From: Trachelipus rathkii
Taxonomy: Eukaryota > Arthropoda > Malacostraca > Isopoda > Trachelipodidae
Direction: 5' to 3'
Assembly: GCA_015478945.1 (NCBI GenBank)
Contig: JABUQX010042203.1
Coordinates: forward strand, 17,501 to 27,500
DNA length: 10,000 nt
Below the pieces are notes generated by a model. The model was not told the DNA's origin. It did not search any database and was given only the letters and a program-made list of their open reading frames with translations. Positions 1 through 6,802 of this stretch are shown here, piece by piece (within the stretch, counting starts at the first letter, position 1; the number at the start of each line of letters is the position of its first letter). Made by a program: the position numbers and the translations under genes.

Positions 1-90
1 AGATTCTAAACCAGATTTCTTTTTTTGTATATAAATGTCGACCATTTGACCTGTCGATTATTTTCCCTGTCGACCATTTGGTACTAGACT
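1..90. repeat. Dispersed repeat A, copy 1
   Basis: This AT-rich stretch matches 2641-2724 almost base for base: CCAGATTT, a T-run, then ACCATTTGAC.TGTCGATTA, TTTCCCTGTCGACCAT and TGGTACTAG. Inside it the 13-mer TGTCGACCATTTG occurs twice (36-48 and 68-80), so the unit has its own short direct repeat. Homology with the second copy stops just after GGTACTAG. Here the sequence then runs straight into a LINE ORF2 fragment, while at 2725 it runs into unrelated DNA. It has no coding potential of its own. It may be the end of an unnamed transposon or a conserved insertion junction; the window holds too little to decide. The left limit may lie outside the window. Confidence 0.7.
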
Positions 91-496
91 CTTTATAGGG
101 ATGTAGATCACCTTTGTATGGAGTACGCTTCACACATCAGGGGTGGTTCCCTTCAAACAGCTCTTATTTAATGGATGGAGTCTAGTGCTTTTCGTCTAAT
201 CAACTCTTTCTATATCATTGTTTCACTCCAGTCTCCTTCTGACAGTTGAATTATTGTGTCACACTCTTTATCTACAGTCGCATGTATCCTCTTTTAGGAG
301 AGATCTTGCGTCACGACTTTCCACACAGTCTCATCCTTTCTCTATTCGCCTCTCTGGCCCCAGACATAACCGCTAAGCTCATTCTTATATGTACTCTACT
401 GATAACATCTGTAGTATTCTTCTTTCTTTCTATTTCCCCAACTCTTCTGACTCGCATATTTTCAAACGCCGTGTATCGGGACGTATCAGTCTTTAG
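91..496 (+). pseudogene. Jockey-like LINE ORF2, C-terminal fragment (dead)
   Basis: Three frames read in series give the part of a Jockey-like non-LTR ORF2 that lies beyond the RT palm. Frame 1 (91-204) has CMEYASHIRGGS at 115-150, then a TAA at 169-171, then MESSAFRLIN. Frame 2 (311-496) has TQSHPFSIRLSGPRHNR, a TAA at 374-376, and then SDSHIFKRRVSGRISL with the terminal TAG at 494-496. The order is the one known for these elements: the M/IEYASHIWGG block, the RVESKAFRLI block, a HPFS.RL block and a final FKR.V.R. The copy has lost its endonuclease and RT catalytic domains, and about 100 nt between the two frames (205-310) are scrambled. The same blocks (HIWGG, LDRVESKA) occur on the same strand in the longer copy at 4052-6560, so both belong to one family. 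It cannot encode a functional protein. Confidence 0.75.
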
Positions 497-596
497 CTTA
501 ATATGATCCTCATTTTGATCTTCTCTCAAACTCTGGTGGGATGTATGTAGGCCTCTATCCTTTATCCACCAAAAGAGAAAACATCTACTTGTATAT
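497..596. other. Probable 3' untranslated tail of the LINE fragment
   Basis: About 100 nt lie between the LINE stop codon and the start of the MITE-like segment at 597. No frame, repeat or poly(A) run is obvious. By position it could be LINE 3' UTR or host flank. Confidence 0.3.
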
Positions 597-670
597 TAGA
601 GGTGAACCGAATACTAGCATGTTTTACAATATTCGCATTCACATTCGCACTCAGACGCGAATGCGAATAT
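597..670. mobile_element. MITE-like end with ATTCGC hairpin, copy 1
   Basis: The segment opens with TAGAGGTGAACCGAATA, and its reverse complement closely matches TATTCGATCCACCTCT at the end of the segment at 3479-3650. Inside it ATATTCGCATTC (629-640) and GAATGCGAATAT (659-670) form a perfect 12-bp inverted repeat around an 18-nt loop that holds a further ATTCGC. The other copy has the same 8-bp core (ATATTCGC...GCGAATAT). A terminal inverted repeat plus palindromic internal ATTCGC units suggests a small non-autonomous DNA transposon, of which this is one end. No transposase and no target-site duplication could be confirmed, so the family is unknown. Confidence 0.5.
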
Positions 671-1283
671 AAAACGGTCAGATGGAAGTTGTTACAAAAT
701 TTAGCTACTTTTGTGATAAGTTGACAACAATGAACTTATTAATACCGTGGCAGCAATTTGAGTCACATTCGAAGTCTAACAATTTTGATAGACTTGTACG
801 TGTGAGAATTTACATGCTATAGATCAACTGTTGAAGCAATTGCGTAATTGCATCCTCATCCAGTGTGATTTAGGATTTCTTCAATTTTGTATCCAATGAC
901 ATCGCAAAGTTATAATAAACTTTGCAATCGTAACTATTCTGAATGACCGGCACCTCAGTTAAGAAGCTTTATAAGTAGCAAAACACAAGGAAAAGGTAGG
1001 AACGAAAACGAGTAGAAGAGCAAAAGATCTCCAATACCATCTTCAAGAATGAAGCCGATTAATCTTAAAACTTGCATAGAAAAAATACAAAGATATGGAA
1101 GGTTAAAAACGGAAAAAACGAAAAAACAAAGGATGGATATAGTAAAATTGCAGAAATGATTGTAATGGACGATCTTCCGTTTTCCCACGTTAAAGTTCTT
1201 GTATTTGTACAGCTAATGAAAGGGAAACGGTCTCTTTATTCCCACTACGCCAAAGGAAGTACTAAAGAGATGTTATTTGTGAG
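671..1283. other. No gene recognised
   Basis: About 600 nt of AT-rich sequence. Frames are open by chance across 955-1392 on both strands, but they are lysine- or phenylalanine-rich, lack any recognisable motif, and the + strand one runs into a SINE. The only structural element is a perfect 8-bp inverted repeat, GCAAAGTT (904-911) with AACTTTGC (918-925), loop ATAATA. The lower part (about 1165-1283) may belong to the 5' region of the SINE, but no clear A box or end is visible. Confidence 0.4.
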
Positions 1284-1416
1284 TCGCATGGCAAGATCGC
1301 GGGTTCGAATCCTATTTCGGATCCTAGGTAGAAATTACCTAGAGAAGTTCCCCTCCTTGAATAGGGCTATGCCCGTGAGGTGTGAACTTTAAAAAAAAAA
1401 AAAAAAAAAAAAAAAA
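1284..1416 (+). mobile_element. tRNA-derived SINE-like element with poly(A) tail
   Basis: GGTTCGAATCC at 1302-1312 is an exact RNA polymerase III B box (the T-loop of a tRNA), preceded by GCATGGCAAGATCGCG, which resembles a tRNA anticodon-arm/variable region. It is followed by a 7-bp hairpin, CTAGGTA (1324-1330) with TACCTAG (1336-1342). A tail module at 1347-1390 (GTTCCCCTCC...GGGCTATGCCC...GAGGTGT.AACTTT) runs directly into 26 A (1391-1416). The same tail module occurs at 3041-3084. This is the standard layout of a SINE: tRNA-like head, linker, then a 3' tail thought to be recognised by a partner LINE RT. A convincing A box was not found, so the head is either degenerate or starts further upstream. 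Target-site duplications could not be defined. Confidence 0.65.
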
Positions 1417-1534
1417 CTGCCTAAAAATAAAAGTTTCAGAATTAATAACCTCTATCAAACAATCTTCCAATATAGCTTTCTCCAACGACGAATGGTCAGA
1501 TATTCAATCAAGAATTTCTTTGTTATCTGAGTAG
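1417..1534. other. SINE downstream flank, no gene seen
   Basis: AT-rich sequence after the poly(A) run. It contains no motif or open frame worth naming. Confidence 0.3.
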
Positions 1535-1723
1535 TCGAGCCGTAGACAAGGATTTCAAACCCCAAATTTTATGTTGTGGGTTAAACCTCAGGCGGTTGAA
1601 TTTCTCAGTGACGTATTTAATAGAATGTTGGCTAAATGGAACCTATTTCCAGAAGATGTTTACTGTCATGAGAGATTCTGGTGTCAATATAAAGAAAGCT
1701 CTTTCTCTTTCTTGAGTGATTGA
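1535..1723 (+). other. Short open frame, possible exon or pseudogene remnant
   Basis: A frame of 62 codons opens after a TAG at 1532-1534 and ends with TGA at 1721-1723; the first ATG is at 1571, giving 50 codons. Its composition is more protein-like than the surroundings, with blocks such as VEFLSDVFNRMLAKW and NLFPEDVYCHERFWCQY that mix charged, aromatic and cysteine residues rather than low-complexity AT-driven residues. I do not recognise the family. No splice-site pair, promoter or partner frame could be established. It may be an eroded transposon ORF fragment, an exon, or chance; chance is quite possible at this length. Confidence 0.2.
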
Positions 1724-2449
1724 GTGAGTAACACAAACTCATTCAGTAGTCAACTGTGCCTAAACGCTAGAAATGACTTGAAATCACAAACTTCATTCAG
1801 CGAAATTCTCTCAAAATGTAGGTCATTTGTGGCACACTTTAGTCATTTGACCATTGCCCAATAAGAACTAAAGAAAATAAAGGCCATAATTAACGTTCCA
1901 CAATTTTCAGTAATGCATGACGTTACCGCGCGTTGGAGCAGCACTCTGCATACTCTTTACTCTTAAATGTACTTAATGATTTGCATGAGTGTACTTAAGG
2001 AAGCAAGAACATAATGAATATATCTACTTGTACGGCCACTTTAATGATAAATAATTTAACATCTCATGAGTCATGCGAATTTTATTTTAGCCAACTGTTT
2101 CACTGTACACCAACACTTTGAAGATATTACCATGATAATCAACAAATTCGTCATCAACAGCAGATGTCATTCCTTTCTTAACCACTATGCAGAAAGTATT
2201 ACTATCCTCAAACGATGACAGTCAAGGTAAAAAAAAATTATAAGATCGACGATATTCGGAGAAATTAACAAAATATTCGATTTCAGAGAGAACAAGAATT
2301 GTATTACATGGCTACGTTTTTGGACCTTAGCAACAAAATAAACATTTTCGATTCTCAGTGAAAAAATTTTAAAGGAGAGGATTAAGGTCAGCGTCTTTCG
2401 AAAGGAAACTAACCCAAATGATCGACACATCAAAGAAATTTCTTAAGCA
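1724..2449. other. No gene recognised
   Basis: About 725 nt of AT-rich DNA. I see no coding signature, tRNA or transposon motif. TGTACTTAA occurs twice near 1968-1998, which is too short to mean anything. A minus-strand frame at 2185-2433 is hydrophobic and lacks recognisable motifs, so I treat it as chance. Confidence 0.4.
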
Positions 2450-2620
2450 GGTTAGGTTAGGTTAGGTTAGGTTAGGTTAGGTTAGGTTAGGTTAGTTACG
2501 TTAGGTAGGTTAGGTTAGGTTAGGTTAGGTTAGGTTAGGTTAGGTTTGGTTAGGTTAAGTTAGGTTAGGTTAGGTTAGGTTAGGTTGGTTAGGTTAAGTT
2601 AGGTTAGGTTAGGTTAAGTT
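2450..2620 (+). repeat. Interstitial (TTAGG)n array
   Basis: About 34 copies of TTAGG, the ancestral arthropod telomere repeat, lie head to tail with the G-rich strand on +. The 5' part (2450-2490) is pure. The rest carries variants: TTACG at about 2496-2500, TTAGGTAGG, TTTGG, and TTAAG several times. A 29-nt block starting TTGGTTAGGTTAAG at 2546-2574 is repeated exactly at 2585-2613, an offset of 39 nt, so part of the array grew by duplication of a variant-bearing block. Unique sequence or repeats lie on both sides, so this is internal and not a present chromosome end. It could come from an old telomere, from double-strand-break repair, or from expansion as a satellite. Confidence 0.9.
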
Positions 2621-2640
2621 TTGTTGGATTCGTTAGAGAA

Positions 2641-2724
2641 ACTCTAAATAACCAGATTTTTTTTTTTACAATTGCTACCATTTGACTTGTCGATTAATTT
2701 CCCTGTCGACCATATGGTACTAGC
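2641..2724. repeat. Dispersed repeat A, copy 2
   Basis: This is a near-identical copy of the sequence at 1-90, in the same orientation, with only scattered substitutions and small length differences (TTTGACTTGTCGATTAATTTCCCTGTCGACCATATGGTACTAG form). It starts about 20 nt after the TTAGG array. The first copy is followed by LINE ORF2 sequence and this one is not, so the repeat is a unit independent of the LINE. Confidence 0.7.
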
Positions 2725-3040
2725 TTCGTTCGAAAATCTGAAGAAACTTAAAAACAAATGTCCGAATAATTCAAGAAAACCAAACAACAACAGACGTTCC
2801 ATCAAATCCAATAACAATGACCAATGTCACCGACGTCTTGAATGCAATTCAACATTCAAACTGTAATGATGAAGACGATCTGCTGTATATGAGTAGGCAT
2901 CATAAATTGCTGACTACTAATTCAAAGATTAACTCATTTCCCCTGACGAAGACAATCTTCTATGGTGGGGGATGTATGAAGGGACGTGTTCTGATCTTTC
3001 GCAGTTAGAAAGGGCTTACCTCGTTTGTCCGCCTTCAAGT
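2725..3040. other. Unassigned stretch with two short open frames
   Basis: Two overlapping + frames cover this interval. One ends at 2866 and is Asn/Lys-rich low complexity. The other (2817-3008) contains NVTDVLNAIQHSN and NDEDDLLYMSRHHK, which looks somewhat protein-like, but I recognise no family and its first codons lie within a low-complexity run. A 5-bp hairpin, GAAGA-CAA-TCTTC, follows CTGAC near 2944-2965. This may be the body of whichever element ends in the shared tail at 3041-3085. Confidence 0.25.
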
Positions 3041-3085
3041 GTTCCCCTCCTAGAATAGGGCTATGCCCGTGAGGTGTCAACTTTA
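3041..3085 (+). mobile_element. SINE/LINE 3' tail module, copy 2
   Basis: The sequence GTTCCCCTCCT.GAATAGGGCTATGCCCGTGAGGTGT.AACTTT followed by an A-rich run is the same as 1347-1390, with three visible substitutions over 44 nt. Both copies can fold into GGGC-TAT-GCCC, with an outer GTTC...GAAC pairing in the first copy (CAAC here). The tRNA-like B-box head of the first copy is absent upstream, so this is either a 5'-truncated SINE or the 3' end of a different element that shares its tail, as happens between SINEs and their partner LINEs. The A-run is interrupted (AAAACAAAGAAAAAAAA), which suggests an older insertion. Confidence 0.7.
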
Positions 3086-3478
3086 AAAAAAAAACAAAGA
3101 AAAAAAATTCGCTTTAATGGTGCTAGTCTGATCTATGATGAAAGACGAAATAGATAAAATGCTCAGAGAGAGCTGAAAATTATTAATATTTGAAGTGTAA
3201 CCTTTCATTAATATATTTAAACTATTGCTTATGGTATCAACTGTAGATCTATATATTAATGAAGAACTTTTCCTCTTTCAAAGAGCGTAAGTTGAGGAAA
3301 GAGGTTGGTGGCGGAGTAAAAGTGGGTCAAGTGGCGTAAAAGTGGGTCCTCGTGCTGCACTATGGAAATATAGGAAATTTTTTATTATTTTATTCGTTAA
3401 AGTTTTAATGGCTTAACTATTACAATAGAAAGAAATTTTCCACTTATACCTAATATAAGTAGCGGTACATTACTGGCA
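3086..3478. other. No gene; short direct and inverted repeats
   Basis: AT-rich spacer. CCTCTTTC (3272-3279) and GAAAGAGG (3297-3304) form a perfect 8-bp inverted repeat. The 13-mer GTAAAAGTGGGTC occurs twice, at 3316-3328 and 3336-3348, a 20-nt spacing. No coding sequence is seen. Confidence 0.5.
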
Positions 3479-3650
3479 ATATTCGCAATTACATTCGCGT
3501 CATATTCACATTGGCGAATATTAAAATAAAATAAATATATTCGAATTCACATTCGTATTCGTCAAAATCGAAAAAAATATTCGCATAACATTCGCATAAC
3601 ATTCGCATTCGTGAATATTGGGAAATAGATATTCGATCCACCTCTTTAGC
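3479..3650. mobile_element. MITE-like ATTCGC segment, copy 2 (right end)
   Basis: The segment starts with ATATTCGC (3479-3486) pairing with GCGAATAT (3514-3521), the same hairpin core as 629-670, with ACATTCGCG in the loop. It continues with irregular ATTCGCATAAC/ATTCGCATTC units (about 3570-3612) and closes with TATTCGATCCACCTCTTTAGC, which is the near reverse complement of the terminus at 597-617. The two segments therefore look like opposite ends of one family with terminal inverted repeats near AGAGGTGNANCGAATA. The (AT)n array at 3651 abuts it directly. No transposase sequence is present. Confidence 0.5.

Positions 3651-3687
<37 letters not shown>
3651..3687. repeat. (AT)n microsatellite 1
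   Basis: Mostly uninterrupted AT dinucleotide run of about 37 nt that abuts the end of the MITE-like segment. Confidence 0.95.
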
Positions 3688-3689
<2 letters not shown>

Positions 3690-3926
3690 GTAAAAACTAA
3701 ATCACCAAAATGGAGACATTTGTTGAAAAATCAATTATTTGTTAATACATGTTTTATATAATATTATGTTCTATATGTAGATTTCATTACATAAATTATT
3801 TGAAAAACACTACAATAATCCAATGCATTTAAAACAAAGGAAACTTTTCTCATTTAATTGTGAACTCAAAGACATGATTCTCTAAAGTAAATGAAAAAAA
3901 ATTCTTTCCAAATTTACGTAATAAAA
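3688..3926. other. AT-rich spacer, no gene
   Basis: Very AT-rich DNA between two AT microsatellites. No frame, motif or repeat is supported. Confidence 0.5.
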
Positions 3927-3952
3927 ATATATAAAAAAAAATATATATATAT

Positions 3953-4003
<51 letters not shown>

Positions 4004-4048
4004 TTATATATCTAATAATAATATATTATATTATATATATATATTATA
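3927..4048. repeat. (AT)n microsatellite 2 with TAATA/TTATA interruptions
   Basis: About 120 nt of AT dinucleotides with interruptions (ATTATATTAT, AGATTATATATCTAATAATA). The array stops at 4048, and recognisable LINE endonuclease sequence begins about 15 nt later, so the microsatellite sits where the 5' half of the element should be. Confidence 0.9.
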
Positions 4049-4066
4049 CAGGTATTACCAATTCTG

Positions 4067-4160
4067 AACACACTTGACCTATGTTTCACACTAGGTCCTC
4101 TCTCTTTAAATACACCCACCTTTCGCTTTCAAATCAAATTCTGACCACAACCTTATGTCC
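4067..4160 (+). pseudogene. APE endonuclease domain, C-terminal remnant
   Basis: NTLDL (4067-4081) and, one frame over, SDHNLMS (4140-4160) are the last two conserved blocks of the apurinic-like endonuclease that nicks target DNA in non-LTR retrotransposons; SDH is its final catalytic motif. A frameshift separates them, since the frame of NTLDL reaches TGA at the position of SDH. The N-terminal two thirds of the domain, with the catalytic Asn and Glu blocks, are missing upstream of the AT array. It is not functional. Confidence 0.7.
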
Positions 4161-4189
4161 TTAATTTTTTAATACTTTCTCTCCAACAG

Positions 4190-4790
4190 CTCCATCCTGC
4201 CCTATGGGTTTTTTTCTGGCACTTTGTGATCGGGCCGATTGGAGGGGCCTTGCGTTGCTTCTACGCTAAATATAATTGGAATGACTGCTTTATCTTCTGG
4301 TGACGCTTCGACTTCTGCCGATAAGGTGGGAGCTGTAATCGTTGATGGTGGATGAGCAGGTTTCATTCCTTTTCGACCTAAATCTTCTCTTCCTCATAAT
4401 CCAGGTTTGATCGTGCTTTGCTCTCTCGCCATCAGGCTAGAGGCAGTACGTATGGGGAGGGAAAATTATCGTTCTCTTATCACCTGCCTAATTTTCATTC
4501 AGCTAGAAGAAATCGTTTCAGGGATACTCTTCGACGAGCCAAACGGGCTTTCATCAAACGAAAGTACGCTAACATCCTTGGTTTCTCCTACCGACAAATT
4601 TTTCTGGCCTCTTGCAAAAACATCCTAACAACTTCGTAAATCTGCCTTTCCACCACTTATTTGATCTGATGGTTCTCTTTAGCTAATTCTCCAACTGAAA
4701 AAGCAAATCTATTTCGGCCTCCTATTTTCCTCTAACTCAACCCTGACGGATTTCTGCATTCCTCATCATCTCCTCCTTACTCCTCTCAGG
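4190..4790 (+). pseudogene. LINE ORF2 linker between endonuclease and RT
   Basis: This stretch carries broken fragments of the linker. CPMG lies near 4198, a DRADW.GL block near 4230-4250, and a basic helix, RRNRFRDTLRRAKRAFIKRK, occupies 4505-4564. Frames change several times and stops are frequent. The blocks occur in the order expected for Jockey-like ORF2. No independent gene is present here. Confidence 0.55.
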
Positions 4791-4809
4791 TGTTCCCTAT
4801 GCTTTTGCC

Positions 4810-5640
4810 TGTTGATTACAATTGATCGGGTGCAGTGGACTCCTGAAATCTACCGAACGTTTAGGAAGGGCAGGTGCCCGGACGGCATTCCTCCCCGAGT
4901 TTTGAGGAGTGTGCTTCGAGCTGGGCCCCTCCCCTCGTTCAAACTATATTCTCTAGGTCTCAAAACCAACCACTTTCCCTCAGTGTTGGAAGCACGCACA
5001 TGTCCAACCTTCCTAAAAAAGGAAGCCGCCTCTGATCCTTCTAACATTTCGGCCCTATTTGCCTCTTACTTGGTATTCTATCTAGATCTTTGAAACTTCT
5101 TCTCAACTCTCATTTCCTTAGATCATCTGGAAATCTCATTCACTTCTTTCCGCTCGACCAGTATGGCTTTCGGCTCTCGAGGTCTACTGGCGATATACTT
5201 TCCTATTCTTACTGATTTATGGTTTCCCGCCCTTAAGAACTACGGGGAGACTTGCATGGTGGCGCGTGACATATCCAAAGATTTTGACCGGGTATGACAC
5301 GCATTCACTGCTCCCCCAAGCTCCCCTCCTTTGGGTTTCCTCTTCTCTTTGCTTACTTATGTCTAGTTTTTCTTTCAAATCGCTTTCAATATCGGGTGTT
5401 GTTGATTGGGGCGACTTCTTCTTCCTTTTCTGTCAATAGTGTGTTCCTCAGGGTTCTTGTCCCATCTCCTATCTCCTACTATTTTCCTACTTTTAATTAA
5501 TGATTTCTCACCCTGCACACATAAACTTCTATTCACTCATTATGCGATGGACTTCGAACCCTTCATTCTTCAACTCATTTTCAATTCTGCTCCCTCTTAT
5601 ACTTCTAGAATTTGCCTCCTCTCGTCTTAATCTTTCCGAT
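4810..5640 (+). pseudogene. LINE reverse transcriptase domain (inactive)
   Basis: The domain would copy element RNA into DNA at the nicked target. Visible blocks in order are: PDGIPPRVLR (about 4878-4907), the SLGLKTNHFPS block (about 4953-4985), QYGFR (about 5159-5173), motif A as RDISKDFDRV (about 5265-5294) with its Asp codon at 5268-5270, VPQGS of motif B (5443-5457), and motif C at 5541-5552. Motif C reads YAMD where the family has YADD, so a catalytic aspartate is gone. A TGA follows the RV of motif A directly. At least three frames are needed to read through. The domain is dead on motif and frame grounds. Confidence 0.8.
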
Positions 5641-6560
5641 TCTATTCTTCGCTGATCTGGATAGAATTTCCGATGGAGTATCTGAACTTTGTGAAATTCA
5701 ATTCTTTTAAAAAACTCATGTTCTACAAATCTCCCTCTCTAAGACACCTTCCAACTTTCCTAGCTCTTTCGGGACGGTTCTCTTCGTCTCTCCTGTTGAC
5801 AATATAAACATCCTTGGCCTGTAACATAAACAAAAAGAAGTCTTGGAAACCTTCAATCACAACGGTTTGTTAGGACGGCCTCAAAGAAACTGGAGTTTTG
5901 TTTAAACTGCGGGCGAAAAGGGAACTTTTTTTTGTTTTTTCCCCTTTTTTTTCTTTTCCTTTTTTTTTTTTCCAAAGGGTTACCCCGGCTTATTTTCCGA
6001 TAGTTCTTTTTTCAAATTTTTTTTCCCCCGGCCCTTGTATTGTTTGGAGTTCTGCTCATATCTGGGGGGGGGGGCTCCGGTTTAACCCCGGCTCTGGATA
6101 GGGTCGAGTCAAAGGCCAAAAGTTTTTATAAACAGTTCTGTACTTTCCAGTTCAGCTTGACCCTTCTTTGCGCGCGATTGTTGGTGCTTGATCTTTCTGT
6201 TTTCTATAGTAGCGCACAGCGGCAGATGCTCGAGGGAGCTTAAATCACTCGGCGTACTTCCACCTTTAACGTTGCCCTCCGTAGCACTAAGGATGCTGTG
6301 TCTGCCGCACATGGGTTTTGTGTTGATCTTAGTAACTCCAGGCTAGTTCGCTGCGAGGTTCCTTGCGTCCTGCGCATCTGTTCTTGAGAGATTCTTCGTG
6401 CCGCGATGCTGTCCTGTTCTCTGGGTCTGTAGTGATTATGAGTCTTGATCCCTCCTGTCTTACTGTGTCAAAGGTGCCTGTGTCGTTCGTGTGCTCGAAT
6501 TCTGCGTATGTACGGTTAGTATGTTTATCTGTATGGCGTTTAACTATCTTCCCTCTCTGG
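5641..6560 (+). pseudogene. LINE ORF2 post-RT region, degraded
   Basis: Readable pieces are FVKFNSFKTHVLQISLS (about 5690-5745), NINILGL (about 5800-5820), a HIWGG-type block at about 6055-6075, and LDRVESKA (6094-6117), followed by SVFYSSAQRQML and later AAHGFCVDLSNSRLVRCEV near 6305-6360. This is the order of the homologous C-terminal part at 91-496, but divergence is higher. The interval 5920-6090 has swollen homopolymers (T-runs, 11 G at 6064-6074) exactly where the family has ordinary codons. No C-terminal FKR.V block or stop could be placed with confidence. Confidence 0.6.
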
Positions 6561-6636
6561 ATAGATAGTAGTCTTGTCTGATGGGTGTGGTGTGTTGTGT
6601 ACTATATTGGAATAGAAATTATATGGTAATTATTAG

Positions 6637-6739
6637 TTTTTATATAATATTATATATGTATTATATATATTAATATATATATATATATATAATATACTAT
6701 ATAATAATATATAATTATATATATATATGTTATATATAT

Positions 6740-6758
<19 letters not shown>
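6637..6758. repeat. (AT)n microsatellite 3, imperfect
   Basis: AT dinucleotides broken by TAATA, TTATATATG and similar steps. It follows the fading end of the LINE and joins directly to the AG array. Confidence 0.9.

Positions 6759-6797
<39 letters not shown>
6759..6797. repeat. (AG)n microsatellite
   Basis: About 19 uninterrupted AG units joined without a gap to the preceding AT array, making a compound AT/AG microsatellite. Confidence 0.97.

Positions 6798-6802
<5 letters not shown>

Larger units (their letters stand above)
4052..6560 (+). mobile_element. Jockey-like non-LTR retrotransposon, 5'-truncated and dead
   Basis: A degenerate but colinear ORF2 can be followed across three frames. 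It runs from the end of the APE endonuclease (4067-4160), through a basic linker (4505-4564), the RT fingers and palm (about 4810-5560), to the post-RT blocks INILGL (about 5800) and LDRVESKA (6094-6117). The 5' end falls inside the endonuclease domain right at an AT microsatellite. The 3' end is unclear and fades into AT-rich DNA after about 6560; no poly(A) tail or target-site duplication is visible. Base composition is more balanced than in the AT-rich flanks, consistent with an insertion. I assign it to a Jockey-like group by motif order; CR1 or another APE-type clade is possible. A shorter copy of the same family lies at 91-496. Confidence 0.8.

Noticed and set aside
246..529. Overlapping + and - open frames
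   Set aside because: The family-matching reading here is a different + frame, which ends SHIFKRRVSGRISL before the TAG at 494-496. The others are shadows.
1284..1345. A functional tRNA gene
   Set aside because: The B box is perfect, but there is no cloverleaf: no convincing A box, acceptor stem or paired T stem. The poly(A) tail also points to a SINE.
1072..1392. A 106-codon + strand open frame
   Set aside because: It is Lys/Arg-rich, has no motif, and its last third is the SINE B box and tail hairpin. It is read-through of non-coding sequence.
2450..2620. A present-day telomere
   Set aside because: The array is short, degenerate, and has several kilobases of other sequence on both sides.
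2944..2970. CTGACGA followed by a GAAGA-CAA-TCTTC hairpin as a hammerhead ribozyme
   Set aside because: The CUGANGA-like box is present, but no GAAA box follows the hairpin and no cleavage triplet with stems could be placed.
3272..3304. An 8-bp inverted repeat as a terminator or regulatory hairpin
   Set aside because: There is no gene next to it, and a stem of this length is expected by chance in 10 kb.
3570..3612. A CRISPR-like array from the ATTCGC repeats
   Set aside because: Units are 10-13 nt, irregular and without spacers, in a eukaryotic context. They are minisatellite-like internal repeats of the MITE-like segment.
4850..5047. Minus-strand 65-codon open frame
   Set aside because: It is the antisense shadow of the LINE RT block PDGIPPRVL...FPS.
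6363..6581. 72-codon open frame at the end of the LINE
   Set aside because: It has no motif and lies in the degraded C-terminal part of ORF2 in a frame that does not match the family blocks.
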